In this document: piece by piece, positions 17,417 to 25,950 of the stretch | How positions within the stretch are numbered: position 1 is the stretch's first letter | Layout of the letters: each line of letters opens with the position of its first letter | Position numbers and translations under genes: made by a program | Notes under the pieces: model-generated | Told to the model about the DNA's origin: nothing | Database searches by the model: none | Seen by the model: only the letters and a program-made list of their open reading frames with translations | Assembly: GCA_963793025.1 (NCBI GenBank) | Contig: CAWBYL010000006.1 | Coordinates: forward strand, 1,178,001-1,242,000 | Direction of reading: 5' to 3' | Origin: CAWBYL01 sp963793025 | Lineage (GTDB): Bacteria; Actinomycetota; Acidimicrobiia; Acidimicrobiales; Acidimicrobilacustridaceae | DNA: 64,000 nucleotides

Positions 17417-19629
17417 CCACGACCGACGGATCCTCTCCGAACTGGATCGGCCTCGACGACATCACCCCCGCGCCGCCCGTGGTCCCCGCCTCGGTCGGTC
17501 CGGCCCGGTCGGTCTCGTCGCCGCCCACCGCGCCCCCCGATCCGCCGACCTCGCCTCCACCTCCCGCGGGCGGCCCGCTCGTCGATCCACCGCCGCCCCT
17601 CGATCTCGCATCGGTGGACCCGGACGCCCATACGAAGGATCCGCGCTGGGCCCCCTACGCGCTCGGTGCCCTGCTCGTCGTCACTGCTGCCCTCTACCTG
17701 TGGGACCTCGGTGCGTCGGGCTGGGCCAACTCCTTCTACTCGGCCGCCGTGCAGGCCGGCACGCAGAGCTGGAAGGCGGCGTTCTTCGGATCCTCCGATG
17801 CAGCCAACCTGATCACGGTCGACAAGTCGCCGCTCTCGTTGTGGCCCAGCATCCTCCTGGCTCGCGTGGTGGGGGTGAACTCGTGGTCCATCCTCGTTCC
17901 CCAGGCCCTCATGGGCGTGGGTTCGGTCGCCGCTCTGTACGCCGCGGTGAGGCGCTGGCACGGTGCCGTCGCCGGACTGATCGCCGGGGCCGTCCTGGCC
18001 CTCACACCGGTCGCCGCGCTGATGTTCCGGTTCAACAACCCCGACGCCATGCTGGTCCTGCTCCTCACCCTGTCGGCCTACGCCCTGGTGCGAGCGTTGG
18101 AGAGCGGGTCCCGGCGGTGGGTGATCGCGGTGGGGGTGGCCATCGGCCTGGCCTTCCTGGCCAAGTCTCTCCAGGCCTTCCTGGTGGTGCCCGGTTTCGC
18201 CGTGGTGTGGATGATCGCCGCTCCGACCTCGGCTCGTCGGCGGCTGGTGGACCTGGTGCTCGGTGGCGCGGCGATGGTCGTCGCCGGGGGGTGGTGGGTC
18301 GCCATCGTCGAGTGGTGGCCGGCGTCGTCGCGTCCCTACATCGGCGGCACACAGAACAACAGCGTCCTCGACCTCATCTTCGGGTACAACGGATTCGGGC
18401 GGCTGAACGGCAACGAGACCGGAAGCGTCACCCCGGGCGGCGGGCTGGGGGGCGGCACGTCGATGTGGGGTTCAACCGGCCTGACCCGCCTGTTCAACAG
18501 CGAGTTCGGGGGTCAGATCTCGTGGCTGCTGCCCGCCGCGCTGGTGCTCGGTGCCGCGCTGTTGGTGGTGACCCTGCGCCGTCCCCGCACCGACCGTGTG
18601 CGGGCATCGGCCCTCCTGTGGGGCAGCTGGCTCGTGGTCACCGGGCTCACGATCAGCCTCGGTCAGGGCATCATCCATCCGTACTACACAGTCGCTCTCG
18701 CTCCGGCGATCGGTGGCCTCGTCGGCATCGGGTCGGTCGAGCTGTGGCGTCGGCGAGGCCAGCCGTCGGCGTCGGCCGCCCTGGCCACTGCGTCCGCCGT
18801 GACCGGGGTCTGGGCCTACGTCCTGTTGGGGCGTAGCCCCGACTGGAACCCGTGGCTTCGGCCCACCGTGCTCGTCCTCGGTCTGGCCGGTGCCCTCGGC
18901 CTCGCCTTCGCCTGGCGCCTGCCCCGGCGCATCGCCCTGGGGATGGCCGCCATGGCCGGGATCGGGGCCCTCCTGGGCCCGACCGCCTATGCCCTCGAGA
19001 CGGTCACGACGCCCCACACCGGGTCGATCCCCTCGGCCGGACCGGCGGTCGTCGGAGGTGGGTTCGGAGGTCGCGGCGGCTTCGGCCCGGGAGGTCAGCT
19101 CCCCGCCGGAGCCCAGCTGCCCACCGGCGGCCAGCTCCCCGCGGGGGCCCAGCTGCCCGGTGGCGGTGCCACTGGTGGTCAGCTGCCGCCGGGCGGCCAG
19201 TTCCCGGGCGGCGCACCCGGAGGGGCGGGCGCCGGGGCGGCTGGTGGTCTGCTCGAGGGCTCTGCGCCGAGCGACGAGCTGGTCGCCCTCCTCGAGACCG
19301 ACGCCGACTCCTACACCTGGGTCGCCGCCGCCGTCGGGGCCAACAGCGCCGCCGGCTATCAGCTCGCCACCGGGGATCCGGTCATGAGCCTGGGCGGCTT
19401 CAACGGCAGCGATCCCTACCCGACCCTCGCCCAGTTCCAGCAGTTCGTGGCCGACGGTCGGGTCCACTTCTTCATCGCCGGTGGCGGCTTCGGGGGCCCC
19501 GGCGGTGGTCAGAACGGCGGCTCGAGGGCCACGTCGGAGATCACGTCCTGGGTGGAGAGCTCGTACACGGCGACGACGGTGGGCGGGGTCACGGTGTACG
19601 ACCTGAGCGCTCCGGGCGGATCCGGGTAG
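17413..19629 (+). CDS. Glycosyltransferase family 39 (ArnT/PMT-like) membrane mannosyl/glycosyltransferase
   Basis: A 738-residue integral membrane protein. Residues 1-75 are Pro/Ser-rich and cytoplasmic. About 11-12 helices follow, with the catalytic-loop acidic motif in DKSPLSLW and FNNPDAMLVLL typical of GT39/PMT_2 enzymes that use polyprenyl-phosphate sugars outside the membrane. Near residues 550-625 there is a Gly/Pro/Gln-rich tract with repeats such as GGQLPAGAQLP. A globular extracytoplasmic C-terminal domain then carries LLETDADSYTWVAAAVGANSAA and ends in more Gly repeats. The family often has this tail (YkcB-like). It is coupled to the GT2 gene and likely glycosylates a protein or cell-wall lipid. 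Confidence 0.92.
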   Translation: MTTTDGSSPNWIGLDDITPAPPVVPASVGPARSVSSPPTAPPDPPTSPPPPAGGPLVDPPPPLDLASVDPDAHTKDPRWAPYALGALLVVTAALYLWDLGASGWANSFYSAAVQAGTQSWKAAFFGSSDAANLITVDKSPLSLWPSILLARVVGVNSWSILVPQALMGVGSVAALYAAVRRWHGAVAGLIAGAVLALTPVAALMFRFNNPDAMLVLLLTLSAYALVRALESGSRRWVIAVGVAIGLAFLAKSLQAFLVVPGFAVVWMIAAPTSARRRLVDLVLGGAAMVVAGGWWVAIVEWWPASSRPYIGGTQNNSVLDLIFGYNGFGRLNGNETGSVTPGGGLGGGTSMWGSTGLTRLFNSEFGGQISWLLPAALVLGAALLVVTLRRPRTDRVRASALLWGSWLVVTGLTISLGQGIIHPYYTVALAPAIGGLVGIGSVELWRRRGQPSASAALATASAVTGVWAYVLLGRSPDWNPWLRPTVLVLGLAGALGLAFAWRLPRRIALGMAAMAGIGALLGPTAYALETVTTPHTGSIPSAGPAVVGGGFGGRGGFGPGGQLPAGAQLPTGGQLPAGAQLPGGGATGGQLPPGGQFPGGAPGGAGAGAAGGLLEGSAPSDELVALLETDADSYTWVAAAVGANSAAGYQLATGDPVMSLGGFNGSDPYPTLAQFQQFVADGRVHFFIAGGGFGGPGGGQNGGSRATSEITSWVESSYTATTVGGVTVYDLSAPGGSG
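19094..19250 (+). repeat. Imperfect repeats coding GGQLPxGAQLP tract
   Basis: Imperfect units of roughly 24 bp (core CAGCTCCCC/CAGCTGCCC followed by Gly/Ala codons) encode a flexible Gly-Gln-Leu-Pro linker in the GT39 protein. The tract separates the last helix from the C-terminal domain. Confidence 0.7.
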
Positions 19630-19680
19630 CGTCGGGTCCGGCCCCGCACGGGGGTGCCGTCGACCACCGGGGGGCAGACG

Positions 19681-20943
19681 ATGAGCGACAACGTCGACGT
19701 CGACGCCATCGACATCTCCGACCTGGACTTCTGGGCCCGCCCGTGGGCCGAGCGGGACGCCGCCTTCGCCACCCTGCGTCGGGAACGCCCCGTCGCGTGG
19801 TTCCGTGAGCCCCAGATCGCCGACTATCCCGTCGGTCCGGGGTACTACGCGGTGACCCGCCACGCTGACGTGCTCACGGTGAGCCGCAACCCCGAGGTGT
19901 TCTCGTCGGCCCGGGGGGCGGTGTCCATCCTCGACCTGCCGGCCGAGATGAACGAGTTCTACGGGTCGATGATCTCGATGGACGACCCCCGTCATGCCCG
20001 CCTACGGCGGATCGTGTCGGGCGCGTTCACGCCGCGGATGCTGGCCAAGATCCTCGCGGACGTGGAGCGCACCGCTCATCGCATCGTCTCGTCCGTTCTC
20101 GACGAGGGCGAGCTCGACTTCGTCACCAGAGTGGCCAGTCCGTTCCCGCTCCTCGTGATCTGCGAGATGATGGGCATTCCCTCGTCGGAGCACCAGATGG
20201 TGCTCGAGCAGTCGAACATCATCCTCTCGGGCGGCGATCCGGAGTTCATCCCCGAGGGCACCGATCCGCTCACCGCCTTCCTCGGTGCCGGAGCCCAGCT
20301 GGCGGAGCTGATGAACGGGCTGGCCGCCGAGCGACGGGGCCACCCGAGCGACGATCTGCTCTCCGCCCTGGTCAACGACCGGGTCGAGGGCGATCAGCTG
20401 ACCCAGGAAGAGCTGGCGTCGTTCTTCATCCTGCTCGCCGTGGCCGGGAACGAGACGACGCGCAACGCCGTCAGCCACGGGGTGCGACTCCTCGGCGACC
20501 ACCCGGACCAGCGGCAGATCTGGGCCACGGACGTCGACGGGATCATGCCCACCGCGGTGGAGGAGATCGTCCGGTACTCCTCGCCCGTCGTGTGGATGCG
20601 ACGCACCCTGACCGGCCCGTTCGAGCTCGGTGGCCGGGCGATGGACGAAGGGGACAAGGTCCTGTTGTTCTACGGCTCGGCCAACCGGGACGAGGCCGTC
20701 TTCGACGGGCCGGACCGCTTCGACGTCCAGCGCGACCCGAATCCCCATGTCGGGTTCGGTGGGCCCGGCCCGCACTTCTGCCTCGGGGCCCATCTCGCCC
20801 GGCGCGAGATCGCGGTGATGTTCCGCGAGTTGTTCGCCCAGATGCCCGATCTGGAGCTGGCCGGGCCGCCCGTGCCGCTGCGGTCCAACTTCATCAACGG
20901 CATCAAGCACCTACCGGTGCGCTTCACTCCAGGAGGAACGTGA
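19681..20943 (+). CDS. Cytochrome P450 (CYP125/124/142-like)
   Basis: A 420-residue soluble bacterial P450. The I-helix oxygen motif is AGNETTRN (255-262), the K-helix ExxR is Glu295-Arg298, and the heme loop is FGGPGPHFCLGAHLARRE with ligand Cys367. The PHFCLGAHLAR form is characteristic of actinobacterial CYP124/125/142 enzymes that oxidise terminal methyls of sterols and branched lipids; that substrate is an inference. The ATG at 19681 has GGGGGGCAGACG before it. It overlaps the CMD-like gene (TGATG). Redox partners (ferredoxin, reductase) are not in the window. Confidence 0.92.
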   Translation: MSDNVDVDAIDISDLDFWARPWAERDAAFATLRRERPVAWFREPQIADYPVGPGYYAVTRHADVLTVSRNPEVFSSARGAVSILDLPAEMNEFYGSMISMDDPRHARLRRIVSGAFTPRMLAKILADVERTAHRIVSSVLDEGELDFVTRVASPFPLLVICEMMGIPSSEHQMVLEQSNIILSGGDPEFIPEGTDPLTAFLGAGAQLAELMNGLAAERRGHPSDDLLSALVNDRVEGDQLTQEELASFFILLAVAGNETTRNAVSHGVRLLGDHPDQRQIWATDVDGIMPTAVEEIVRYSSPVVWMRRTLTGPFELGGRAMDEGDKVLLFYGSANRDEAVFDGPDRFDVQRDPNPHVGFGGPGPHFCLGAHLARREIAVMFRELFAQMPDLELAGPPVPLRSNFINGIKHLPVRFTPGGT

Positions 20944-21905
20944 TGGACGGCTGGGACGACCACGGACCCGACGACCCCCGACGGCGCTACGCCCCCGAGG
21001 TCCACCGGGCCCTGGCCGGGGCCTGCGCATCGGTGCGGGCCGCCATCGGCGACGACGGTGAGCTGTTGGAGTTGGCCCGTCTCCGGGTGGCCGCCCTCCT
21101 CGACGACGGCGCCGAGCTCGACGCCCCGCCCTGGGGTGACCTCGGGGTGGCTCGGGCCGCGGAAGTGTCCTCGTGGCCGACTGCGAGCTGCTTCGACGAC
21201 CGGTGCCGGACGGCCATGGCCCTCACCGAGCAGTTCGTGCTCGACGTCACCGGCGTGGCCGAAGGCCCGCTCGGTCCGGCCTCGGCCACCCTCGGGGCCG
21301 CCGTGTTGCCCGTGGTGCAGGGGGTGTACCTGCTCGACGTGGGTCAGCGGGTGGCCGTGGGCCTCGGTCGGATCTTCGGGTCCGATCCCTCCTCCGCCCG
21401 GTGGGCGTGGCCCGATCCGTCGGCCCCCGTACCGGCCGACCCGATGGCCGCCATCGATGAACTGATGCGGTCGACGGCCCGTCTCCAGACCCTCGATCCG
21501 GTGCTGAAGGAACTGGTGCGGCTGCGCGGCGCCCGTCACCACCAGTGCCGGCGGTGCCAGTCGGTCCGGGCCGTGGCCGCGCTGCGGGCCGGTGCCGACG
21601 AGGCCCTGCTCGGCGCCGTCGATCCCGACGCGGTGGCCGACCTCCCCGAGGCGACCCAGGCTGCTCTGGCCTTCACCGATGCCGTCATGACCGGTCCGGG
21701 GCATGTGCCCGAGGAGCTCGCCGCCCGGGTGCGGGCGACGCTGGCCCCCTCCGAGGTCGTGGAGCTGGCGTGCTACCTGATGCGCAACGCGGCCAACAAG
21801 ATCGCCGTGGCCTTCGCCGCCGACGCCGCCATCGTCGAGGAGGGCTTCGAGTACCAGGTCATCGAGCCCGACGGTGACACGGTCACCGTCGACGCTCCGG
21901 CGTAA
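20943..21905 (+). CDS. Carboxymuconolactone decarboxylase/AhpD-like protein
   Basis: A 320-residue protein with an AhpD-type redox block near residues 195-215 (ELVRLRGARHHQCRRCQSVRA), i.e. a CxxC within the helix used by alkylhydroperoxidase-like CMD proteins, followed by the helical repeat that ends LACYLMRNAANKIAVAF. The N-terminal half looks like a weaker second copy. The role may be peroxide or thiol redox defence linked to the P450. The ATG at 20943 shares bases with the P450 stop, and a strong AGGAGG site (20931-20936) inside the P450 end supports translation. It converges with the desaturase gene across 2 bp. Confidence 0.85.
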   Translation: MDGWDDHGPDDPRRRYAPEVHRALAGACASVRAAIGDDGELLELARLRVAALLDDGAELDAPPWGDLGVARAAEVSSWPTASCFDDRCRTAMALTEQFVLDVTGVAEGPLGPASATLGAAVLPVVQGVYLLDVGQRVAVGLGRIFGSDPSSARWAWPDPSAPVPADPMAAIDELMRSTARLQTLDPVLKELVRLRGARHHQCRRCQSVRAVAALRAGADEALLGAVDPDAVADLPEATQAALAFTDAVMTGPGHVPEELAARVRATLAPSEVVELACYLMRNAANKIAVAFAADAAIVEEGFEYQVIEPDGDTVTVDAPA

Positions 21906-21907
21906 CC

Positions 21908-23077
21908 TCAGGCTGCGGCGGGCTCTTCGACCGGAGCCACCGGCGAGGGGCGGGCCGCCGCTTGGCGATAGGTGAGCCAGCACCCTTCGTCGAAGTCGTA
22001 GAGCTGGCACTGGCGGGTGTTGGCGATGAAGTCCCGGAAGCGGAGCGGCTCGTCGTGAACCGTGTCGGGGAAGGCTTCCTTGATGGCGTCGGTGGCCATC
22101 TCCAGGTTGTACATCGGGATCCGCATGTCCACGTGGTGGGGAAGGTGGACCATGATCCAGTGGAAGAAGAAGTTGAGGCCGAAGCGCGCCCGGAGAACCG
22201 TGGTGCCCTCCATCTGGCCCTTGAACTTCGTCCACTCGCGACGCTTCCACCAACGGATGCCCGGCTGCACGTGGTGCACGTGGACGAACGAGGCGATGAC
22301 GTAGGTGAAGGCCAGGAACGGGATGACCAGGACCTTGACGACCATCCAGGCCACGCCGGCCACCGAGCCGTACATGGCCCAGCCCAGCGCTCCCAGCAGC
22401 AGCGACGCCACGGCCACGAAGGTCCACACGATGATGCGGTCCCGGCGTACGGCCTTGGCCCATCGGGCGGGCGGCGCCCCCACGATCATCTTGTGCCACC
22501 ACACCTCACGGAGGTAGTAGGCACCGGCACCGAGCCAGGACCACTCGAAGCGGTGGCGCAGCTTCCCGAGGGTGGACATCTCGGCGTACTGCTCGGGCGT
22601 GTAGGGGTGCCAGACGAAGTCGAAGCCCTGGCGCACCGTGTAGGCGTGGTGGATGCGGTTGTGCCCGAGCACCCAGCCCTCGTAGACGTGCCACGACGGG
22701 AGCATGGCGATGGTGCCGACGACCCGGTTCATCCGCTTGCTGGCGAACAGGGCGCCGTGGGCGGCGTCGTGGGCGATCACGAACAGCCCGGAGATCACCA
22801 GGGCGGACAGAACCCACAGCGCCACCAGGGCGATGGGGTTGTCGAACAGGATCAGCCCGGTGACGACCAGGGCGTACACGAGGAGATCACGGCCGAGGTA
22901 GGCGAGACCCTTCCAGGTCGGGTTCTCGTAGGCCTCGGGCGGGATGACGTCGATGACGGGCTTGAGGGAGCCCTTCCCATCGGCTCGTGCAGTGCTTGCA
23001 TCGTCACTCTCGGCGTCAGCCGGTCGAGCGTCGGAACGGGGGGGCGCGGCAGCCAGCGCGGCGTCGGCGGGGGACAT
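21908..23077 (-). CDS. Membrane fatty acid desaturase
   Basis: A 389-residue membrane di-iron desaturase/hydroxylase. The three histidine boxes are HDAAH (103-107), HNRIHH (139-144) and HLPHH (311-315), with an extra HVHH at 266-269. Hydrophobic pairs of helices flank them (about 65-105 and 215-265). It introduces a double bond or hydroxyl into acyl chains or carotenoid-like substrates; the exact lipid is unknown. The N-terminal 40 residues are polar and variable. The ATG at 23077 has no Shine-Dalgarno; instead TAGACT lies 6 nt upstream, and a palindrome overlaps this promoter, so repression by a TetR-type protein is likely. Confidence 0.92.
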   Translation of the reverse strand: MSPADAALAAAPPRSDARPADAESDDASTARADGKGSLKPVIDVIPPEAYENPTWKGLAYLGRDLLVYALVVTGLILFDNPIALVALWVLSALVISGLFVIAHDAAHGALFASKRMNRVVGTIAMLPSWHVYEGWVLGHNRIHHAYTVRQGFDFVWHPYTPEQYAEMSTLGKLRHRFEWSWLGAGAYYLREVWWHKMIVGAPPARWAKAVRRDRIIVWTFVAVASLLLGALGWAMYGSVAGVAWMVVKVLVIPFLAFTYVIASFVHVHHVQPGIRWWKRREWTKFKGQMEGTTVLRARFGLNFFFHWIMVHLPHHVDMRIPMYNLEMATDAIKEAFPDTVHDEPLRFRDFIANTRQCQLYDFDEGCWLTYRQAAARPSPVAPVEEPAAA

Positions 23078-23083
23078 TGCGGC

Positions 23084-23089
23084 AGTCTA
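23084..23089 (-). promoter_or_regulatory. -10 box (TAGACT) of desaturase, likely leaderless
   Basis: On the reverse strand TAGACT ends 6 nt before the ATG at 23077. A possible TTGCCC -35 lies 19 nt further upstream. It is partly covered by the palindrome at 23088-23103. Confidence 0.5.
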
Positions 23090-23103
23090 CCGACTGGTAG
23101 GTA
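23088..23103. promoter_or_regulatory. Operator-like palindrome TACCGACTGGTAGGTA over desaturase promoter
   Basis: A 16-bp imperfect palindrome with 6 of 8 paired positions matched; it also holds the perfect CTACC-GACT-GGTAG at 23087-23100. It overlaps the -10 box. The core TACCGACTGGTA recurs, with one change, upstream of the PIG-L gene at 53927-53938. TetR-family operators often look like this (family knowledge); the regulator is not in the window. Confidence 0.5.
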
Positions 23104-23144
23104 GGCTGGGGCAACACCCCTCGCGATCCCAAGGGCGGCAAGGT

Positions 23145-24347
23145 TCATGCCGGTTTCGATGCCCTCTCGCCTCCGTCGCCGGGCGAAGGCCGAGGTCGCA
23201 GTTCGGCACTGGTGAGGGGGCGGACGGCGGTCTCCACGGGAACCGGTGGAGCCATCTCTCGGCCCGTGCTCACGCCGTGATCGGCCAGCTTCCGGGCCGT
23301 CACCAGCACCCGGCCCTCGAGCGACCCGACGGCTTCGTTGTAGGTGCGGGCGGCCCGGTCGATCGCGCCACCGACCCTGGCGAGATGGTCGGCGAAGGTG
23401 CCCACCCGTTGGTAGATCTCCCGGCCCAGCGACGCGATCTCAGCCGAGCTCTCGGCCAGACGTTCCTGGCGCCATCCGTAGGAGACGGCGCGCAACAAGG
23501 CGATGAGCGTGCCCGGCGTGGCGAGGAAGACGCCCCGGCCGATGGCGTCGTCGAACAACGAGGGGCGGGCCTCGAAGGCGGCGGTCAGGAAGGCGTCGCC
23601 GGGCACGAACATGACCACGAAGTCGAGGGCTCCGTCGACGTAGGTCGAGTAGTCGCGGGAGCGGAGCGCGTCGACGTGGGCCACCACCGCCCGAGCGTGG
23701 GCGTCGAGCAGGGCCCGCTCCCGGTCGGGATCGTCGCAGGCCGACGCCTCGAGGTAGGCCTGCATCGGCGCCTTGGCGTCGATGACCACCGCCTTGGCCT
23801 GGGGGAGGCGCACGACCAGATCGGGACGCAGGGATCCGTTCTCGCCGATCACGGTGGTCTGGGTGACGAAGTCGCAGTGCTCGAGCATGCCGGCCAGCTC
23901 GACCACCCGGCGCAACTGGAGCTCACCCCACGACCCGCGGACACGGGTGTCCTTCATGGCGGTGGCCAGGACCTTGGTGTCCCCCTGGAGCGTGGCCGTG
24001 GTGGTGTGGAGCTGGCGCAGCATCTCGGTGAGGGCGGAGGAGTCGTGGATGCGACGGCGGTCGAGCTCGACGAGTGTCTCGTGCAGGGTGCCCAGGCGCT
24101 GGTCGATGGGTGCCACGATGTCGTTGATGGCTGCCTGACGGGCCCGGCCCTCGCGTTCGGACGCGTCCTCCAGAGCGCCGAAGCGGGTGGCGGCGAGGGC
24201 GAGGAACTGCTCGTTGTTGGCGGCGAGGGCGTCGGCCGACAGGGCGCGGAACTCACGCGCCTGGTGGCGCCGGAGGAGCCCGGAGCCGGCCATGCCGAGA
24301 ACGACACCGGCGACCACGCCGAGGAGGGTTGCGGCTGCGATGACCAT
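23145..24347 (-). CDS. rmuC: DNA recombination protein RmuC
   Basis: A 400-residue RmuC. There is an N-terminal membrane anchor (VIAAATLLGVVAGVVLGMAG), a coiled-coil stretch to about residue 125, then the conserved nuclease-like core: TRVRGSWGELQLRRVVELAGM, RPDLVVRLPQAKAVVIDAKAP and FVVMFVPGDAFLTAAFE. RmuC limits recombination at inverted repeats and is thought to be a PD-(D/E)XK-type enzyme. Length and order match the family. The ATG at 24347 has a TAGGTT box 6 nt upstream and no ribosome site. Divergent from the PH-like gene at 24475. Confidence 0.93.
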   Translation of the reverse strand: MVIAAATLLGVVAGVVLGMAGSGLLRRHQAREFRALSADALAANNEQFLALAATRFGALEDASEREGRARQAAINDIVAPIDQRLGTLHETLVELDRRRIHDSSALTEMLRQLHTTTATLQGDTKVLATAMKDTRVRGSWGELQLRRVVELAGMLEHCDFVTQTTVIGENGSLRPDLVVRLPQAKAVVIDAKAPMQAYLEASACDDPDRERALLDAHARAVVAHVDALRSRDYSTYVDGALDFVVMFVPGDAFLTAAFEARPSLFDDAIGRGVFLATPGTLIALLRAVSYGWRQERLAESSAEIASLGREIYQRVGTFADHLARVGGAIDRAARTYNEAVGSLEGRVLVTARKLADHGVSTGREMAPPVPVETAVRPLTSAELRPRPSPGDGGERASKPA

Positions 24348-24353
24348 GTCGGC

Positions 24354-24359
24354 AACCTA
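24354..24359 (-). promoter_or_regulatory. -10 box (TAGGTT), likely leaderless rmuC
   Basis: TAGGTT on the reverse strand, 6 nt (GCCGAC), then the rmuC ATG at 24347; no Shine-Dalgarno between. Confidence 0.5.
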
Positions 24360-24474
24360 CGCAGGGGGTGTGACACTCATGTCTGGCCCCTGTCGCGCCG
24401 ATCACCTTCTGACAGCATCCACTCAGCACGGGGTGAGCCGGTGGTCCGGCCGCCCGCCATCGAGGAGACCCTGC

Positions 24475-24960
24475 ATGAGCCCGATCATCATCGCCCTGAT
24501 CGCCCTGGTCGTGATCGTCGTCGTCGGCGGACTGGCGCTCAACCCGATCCTGCAGAAGCGGGGCGACTCCGCCATCGCCGACGCCCGCACCGCCCTGGGT
24601 GGTCGGGACCAGGTCGTGATCATCGAGCCCAAGGCCGTGGGCCACGGCAGCGAGCCCGACAGCGTCGGTGGCCTCCGGGGCCAGGGCGTGCTGGCCGCCA
24701 GCGAATCCTCGCTGGTGTTCGTCACCTGGGCTCCCCGGCACTCGTTCCAGATCGAGCGGGCCGCCATCACCGGCGTCACCACGTCGGCCGCCGATCCCCG
24801 GGCCATGGACAAGGCCACCGTCGAGGTCGCCTTCACCTCCGCCGAGGGCCCCGCCTCCGTGTCGTGGCGGCTCACGGAGGTGGCCCGCTGGCTCGACGTG
24901 CTCGGCTACGACTGGGGTCCGGAAGGCGCTCCCGTCTTCGACGAGGTCAGCGAGGCCTGA
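24475..24960 (+). CDS. Single-pass membrane protein of unknown function
   Basis: A 161-residue protein with one N-terminal helix (PIIIALIALVVIVVVGGLAL) and a cytoplasmic domain of alternating short strands: VLAASESSLVFVTWAPRHSFQIERAAITGV ... TVEVAFTSAEGPASVSW. This is the kind of pattern seen in PH-like (GRAM/bPH) domains, ending in a helix. I do not recognise the family with certainty. The ATG at 24475 has GAGGAG 7 nt upstream (24462-24467), which decides the start. It precedes the SDR gene by 70 bp in the same direction but may not be co-transcribed. Confidence 0.8.
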   Translation: MSPIIIALIALVVIVVVGGLALNPILQKRGDSAIADARTALGGRDQVVIIEPKAVGHGSEPDSVGGLRGQGVLAASESSLVFVTWAPRHSFQIERAAITGVTTSAADPRAMDKATVEVAFTSAEGPASVSWRLTEVARWLDVLGYDWGPEGAPVFDEVSEA

Positions 24961-25030
24961 CCGGCACCACCCCGGCTCGGTGCGCCGTGCCAAGATCGAC
25001 ACGACATCGTCGTCGATCGGGGGGTTTGTC

Positions 25031-25933
25031 GTGCCAGGACTGTGTGAGGGTCGCGTCTGCATCGTCACCGGCGCAGGCCGGGGCATCGGGCGTGAGCACG
25101 CCTTGATGCTGGCCGCCGAGGGCGCCAAGGTCGTGGTCAACGACCTCGGTGGCTCCCGCGACGGCGAAGGATCCGACGCCGGACCGGCCCAGGAGGTGGT
25201 CGACGAGATCACCGCCGCCGGCGGCACTGCGGTGGCCAACACGGACGACATCAGCGACTGGGAAGGCGCCGAGCGCCTGATCCAGCAGGCCGTCTCCACC
25301 TACGGACAGCTCGACGTGCTGGTCAACAACGCCGGCATCCTGCGCGACCGCATGCTCGCCAACATGAGCGAGGCCGAGTGGGATTCGGTCATCAAGGTCC
25401 ACCTCAAGGGCACCGCCGGTCCCTCCCACTTCGCCGCCGCTCACTGGCGGGACCGTTCGAAGGCGGGCGAGGAGGTCGCCGGCCGGCTGATCAACACCAC
25501 GTCGCCCTCGGGCATCTACGGCAACATCGGCCAGACCAACTACGGCGCGGCCAAGGCCGGCATCGCCTCCTTCACGATCATCGCCTCCGACGAGCTCGGT
25601 CGCTACGGCGTCACCGTGAACGGCATCGCTCCGGGTGCGTTCACCCGACTCACCGCCGACCTCGGCATGGGGGCGGCGTCGGACGAGGTCAAAGAGGCGA
25701 TGTCGCCGAAGTGGATCGCCCCCATCGTGGTCTGGCTGGCCAGCGTGGAGTCGGGTGGGGTGACCGGTCGGGTCTTCGACGTCGTCGGCGACACGCTCGC
25801 CGTGGCCGAGGGCTGGCACCGGGGCCCGAAGGTCACCGGATCGCTCGACCCGTCCGCCATCGGGCCCCTCGTCGAGGAGATCGTCTCGGCCGCCCGTCCC
25901 AACGCCGACATGCTCGGCGCCGACCGCACCTGA
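25031..25933 (+). CDS. SDR oxidoreductase, (3R)-hydroxyacyl-CoA/17beta-HSD4-like
   Basis: A 300-residue short-chain dehydrogenase. It shows TGAGRGIGREHAL (cofactor glycines), VVNDLGGSRDGEG, NNAG in LVNNAGILRDRM, catalytic Ser in INTTSPSGIYG and YGAAK. The insert VVNDLGG plus RDRM-LANM is typical of the dehydrogenase part of multifunctional enzyme type 2 (HSD17B4), which oxidises (3R)-hydroxyacyl-CoA in beta-oxidation. The MaoC hydratase that would make that substrate lies 17 bp downstream. The GTG at 25031 with GGGGGG 6 nt upstream is the chosen start. Steroid or branched acyl-CoA is the likely substrate (inference). Confidence 0.9.
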   Translation: MPGLCEGRVCIVTGAGRGIGREHALMLAAEGAKVVVNDLGGSRDGEGSDAGPAQEVVDEITAAGGTAVANTDDISDWEGAERLIQQAVSTYGQLDVLVNNAGILRDRMLANMSEAEWDSVIKVHLKGTAGPSHFAAAHWRDRSKAGEEVAGRLINTTSPSGIYGNIGQTNYGAAKAGIASFTIIASDELGRYGVTVNGIAPGAFTRLTADLGMGAASDEVKEAMSPKWIAPIVVWLASVESGGVTGRVFDVVGDTLAVAEGWHRGPKVTGSLDPSAIGPLVEEIVSAARPNADMLGADRT

Positions 25934-25950
25934 TCCAGGGGAACGACACG

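Noticed and set aside
448..18840. 13-mer palindrome GGGGCGTAGCCCC at 448-460 and 18828-18840
   Set aside because: Both copies lie within coding sequence of unrelated transport and glycosyltransferase genes. Two GC-rich matches are not enough to call a repeat family without a genome-wide count.
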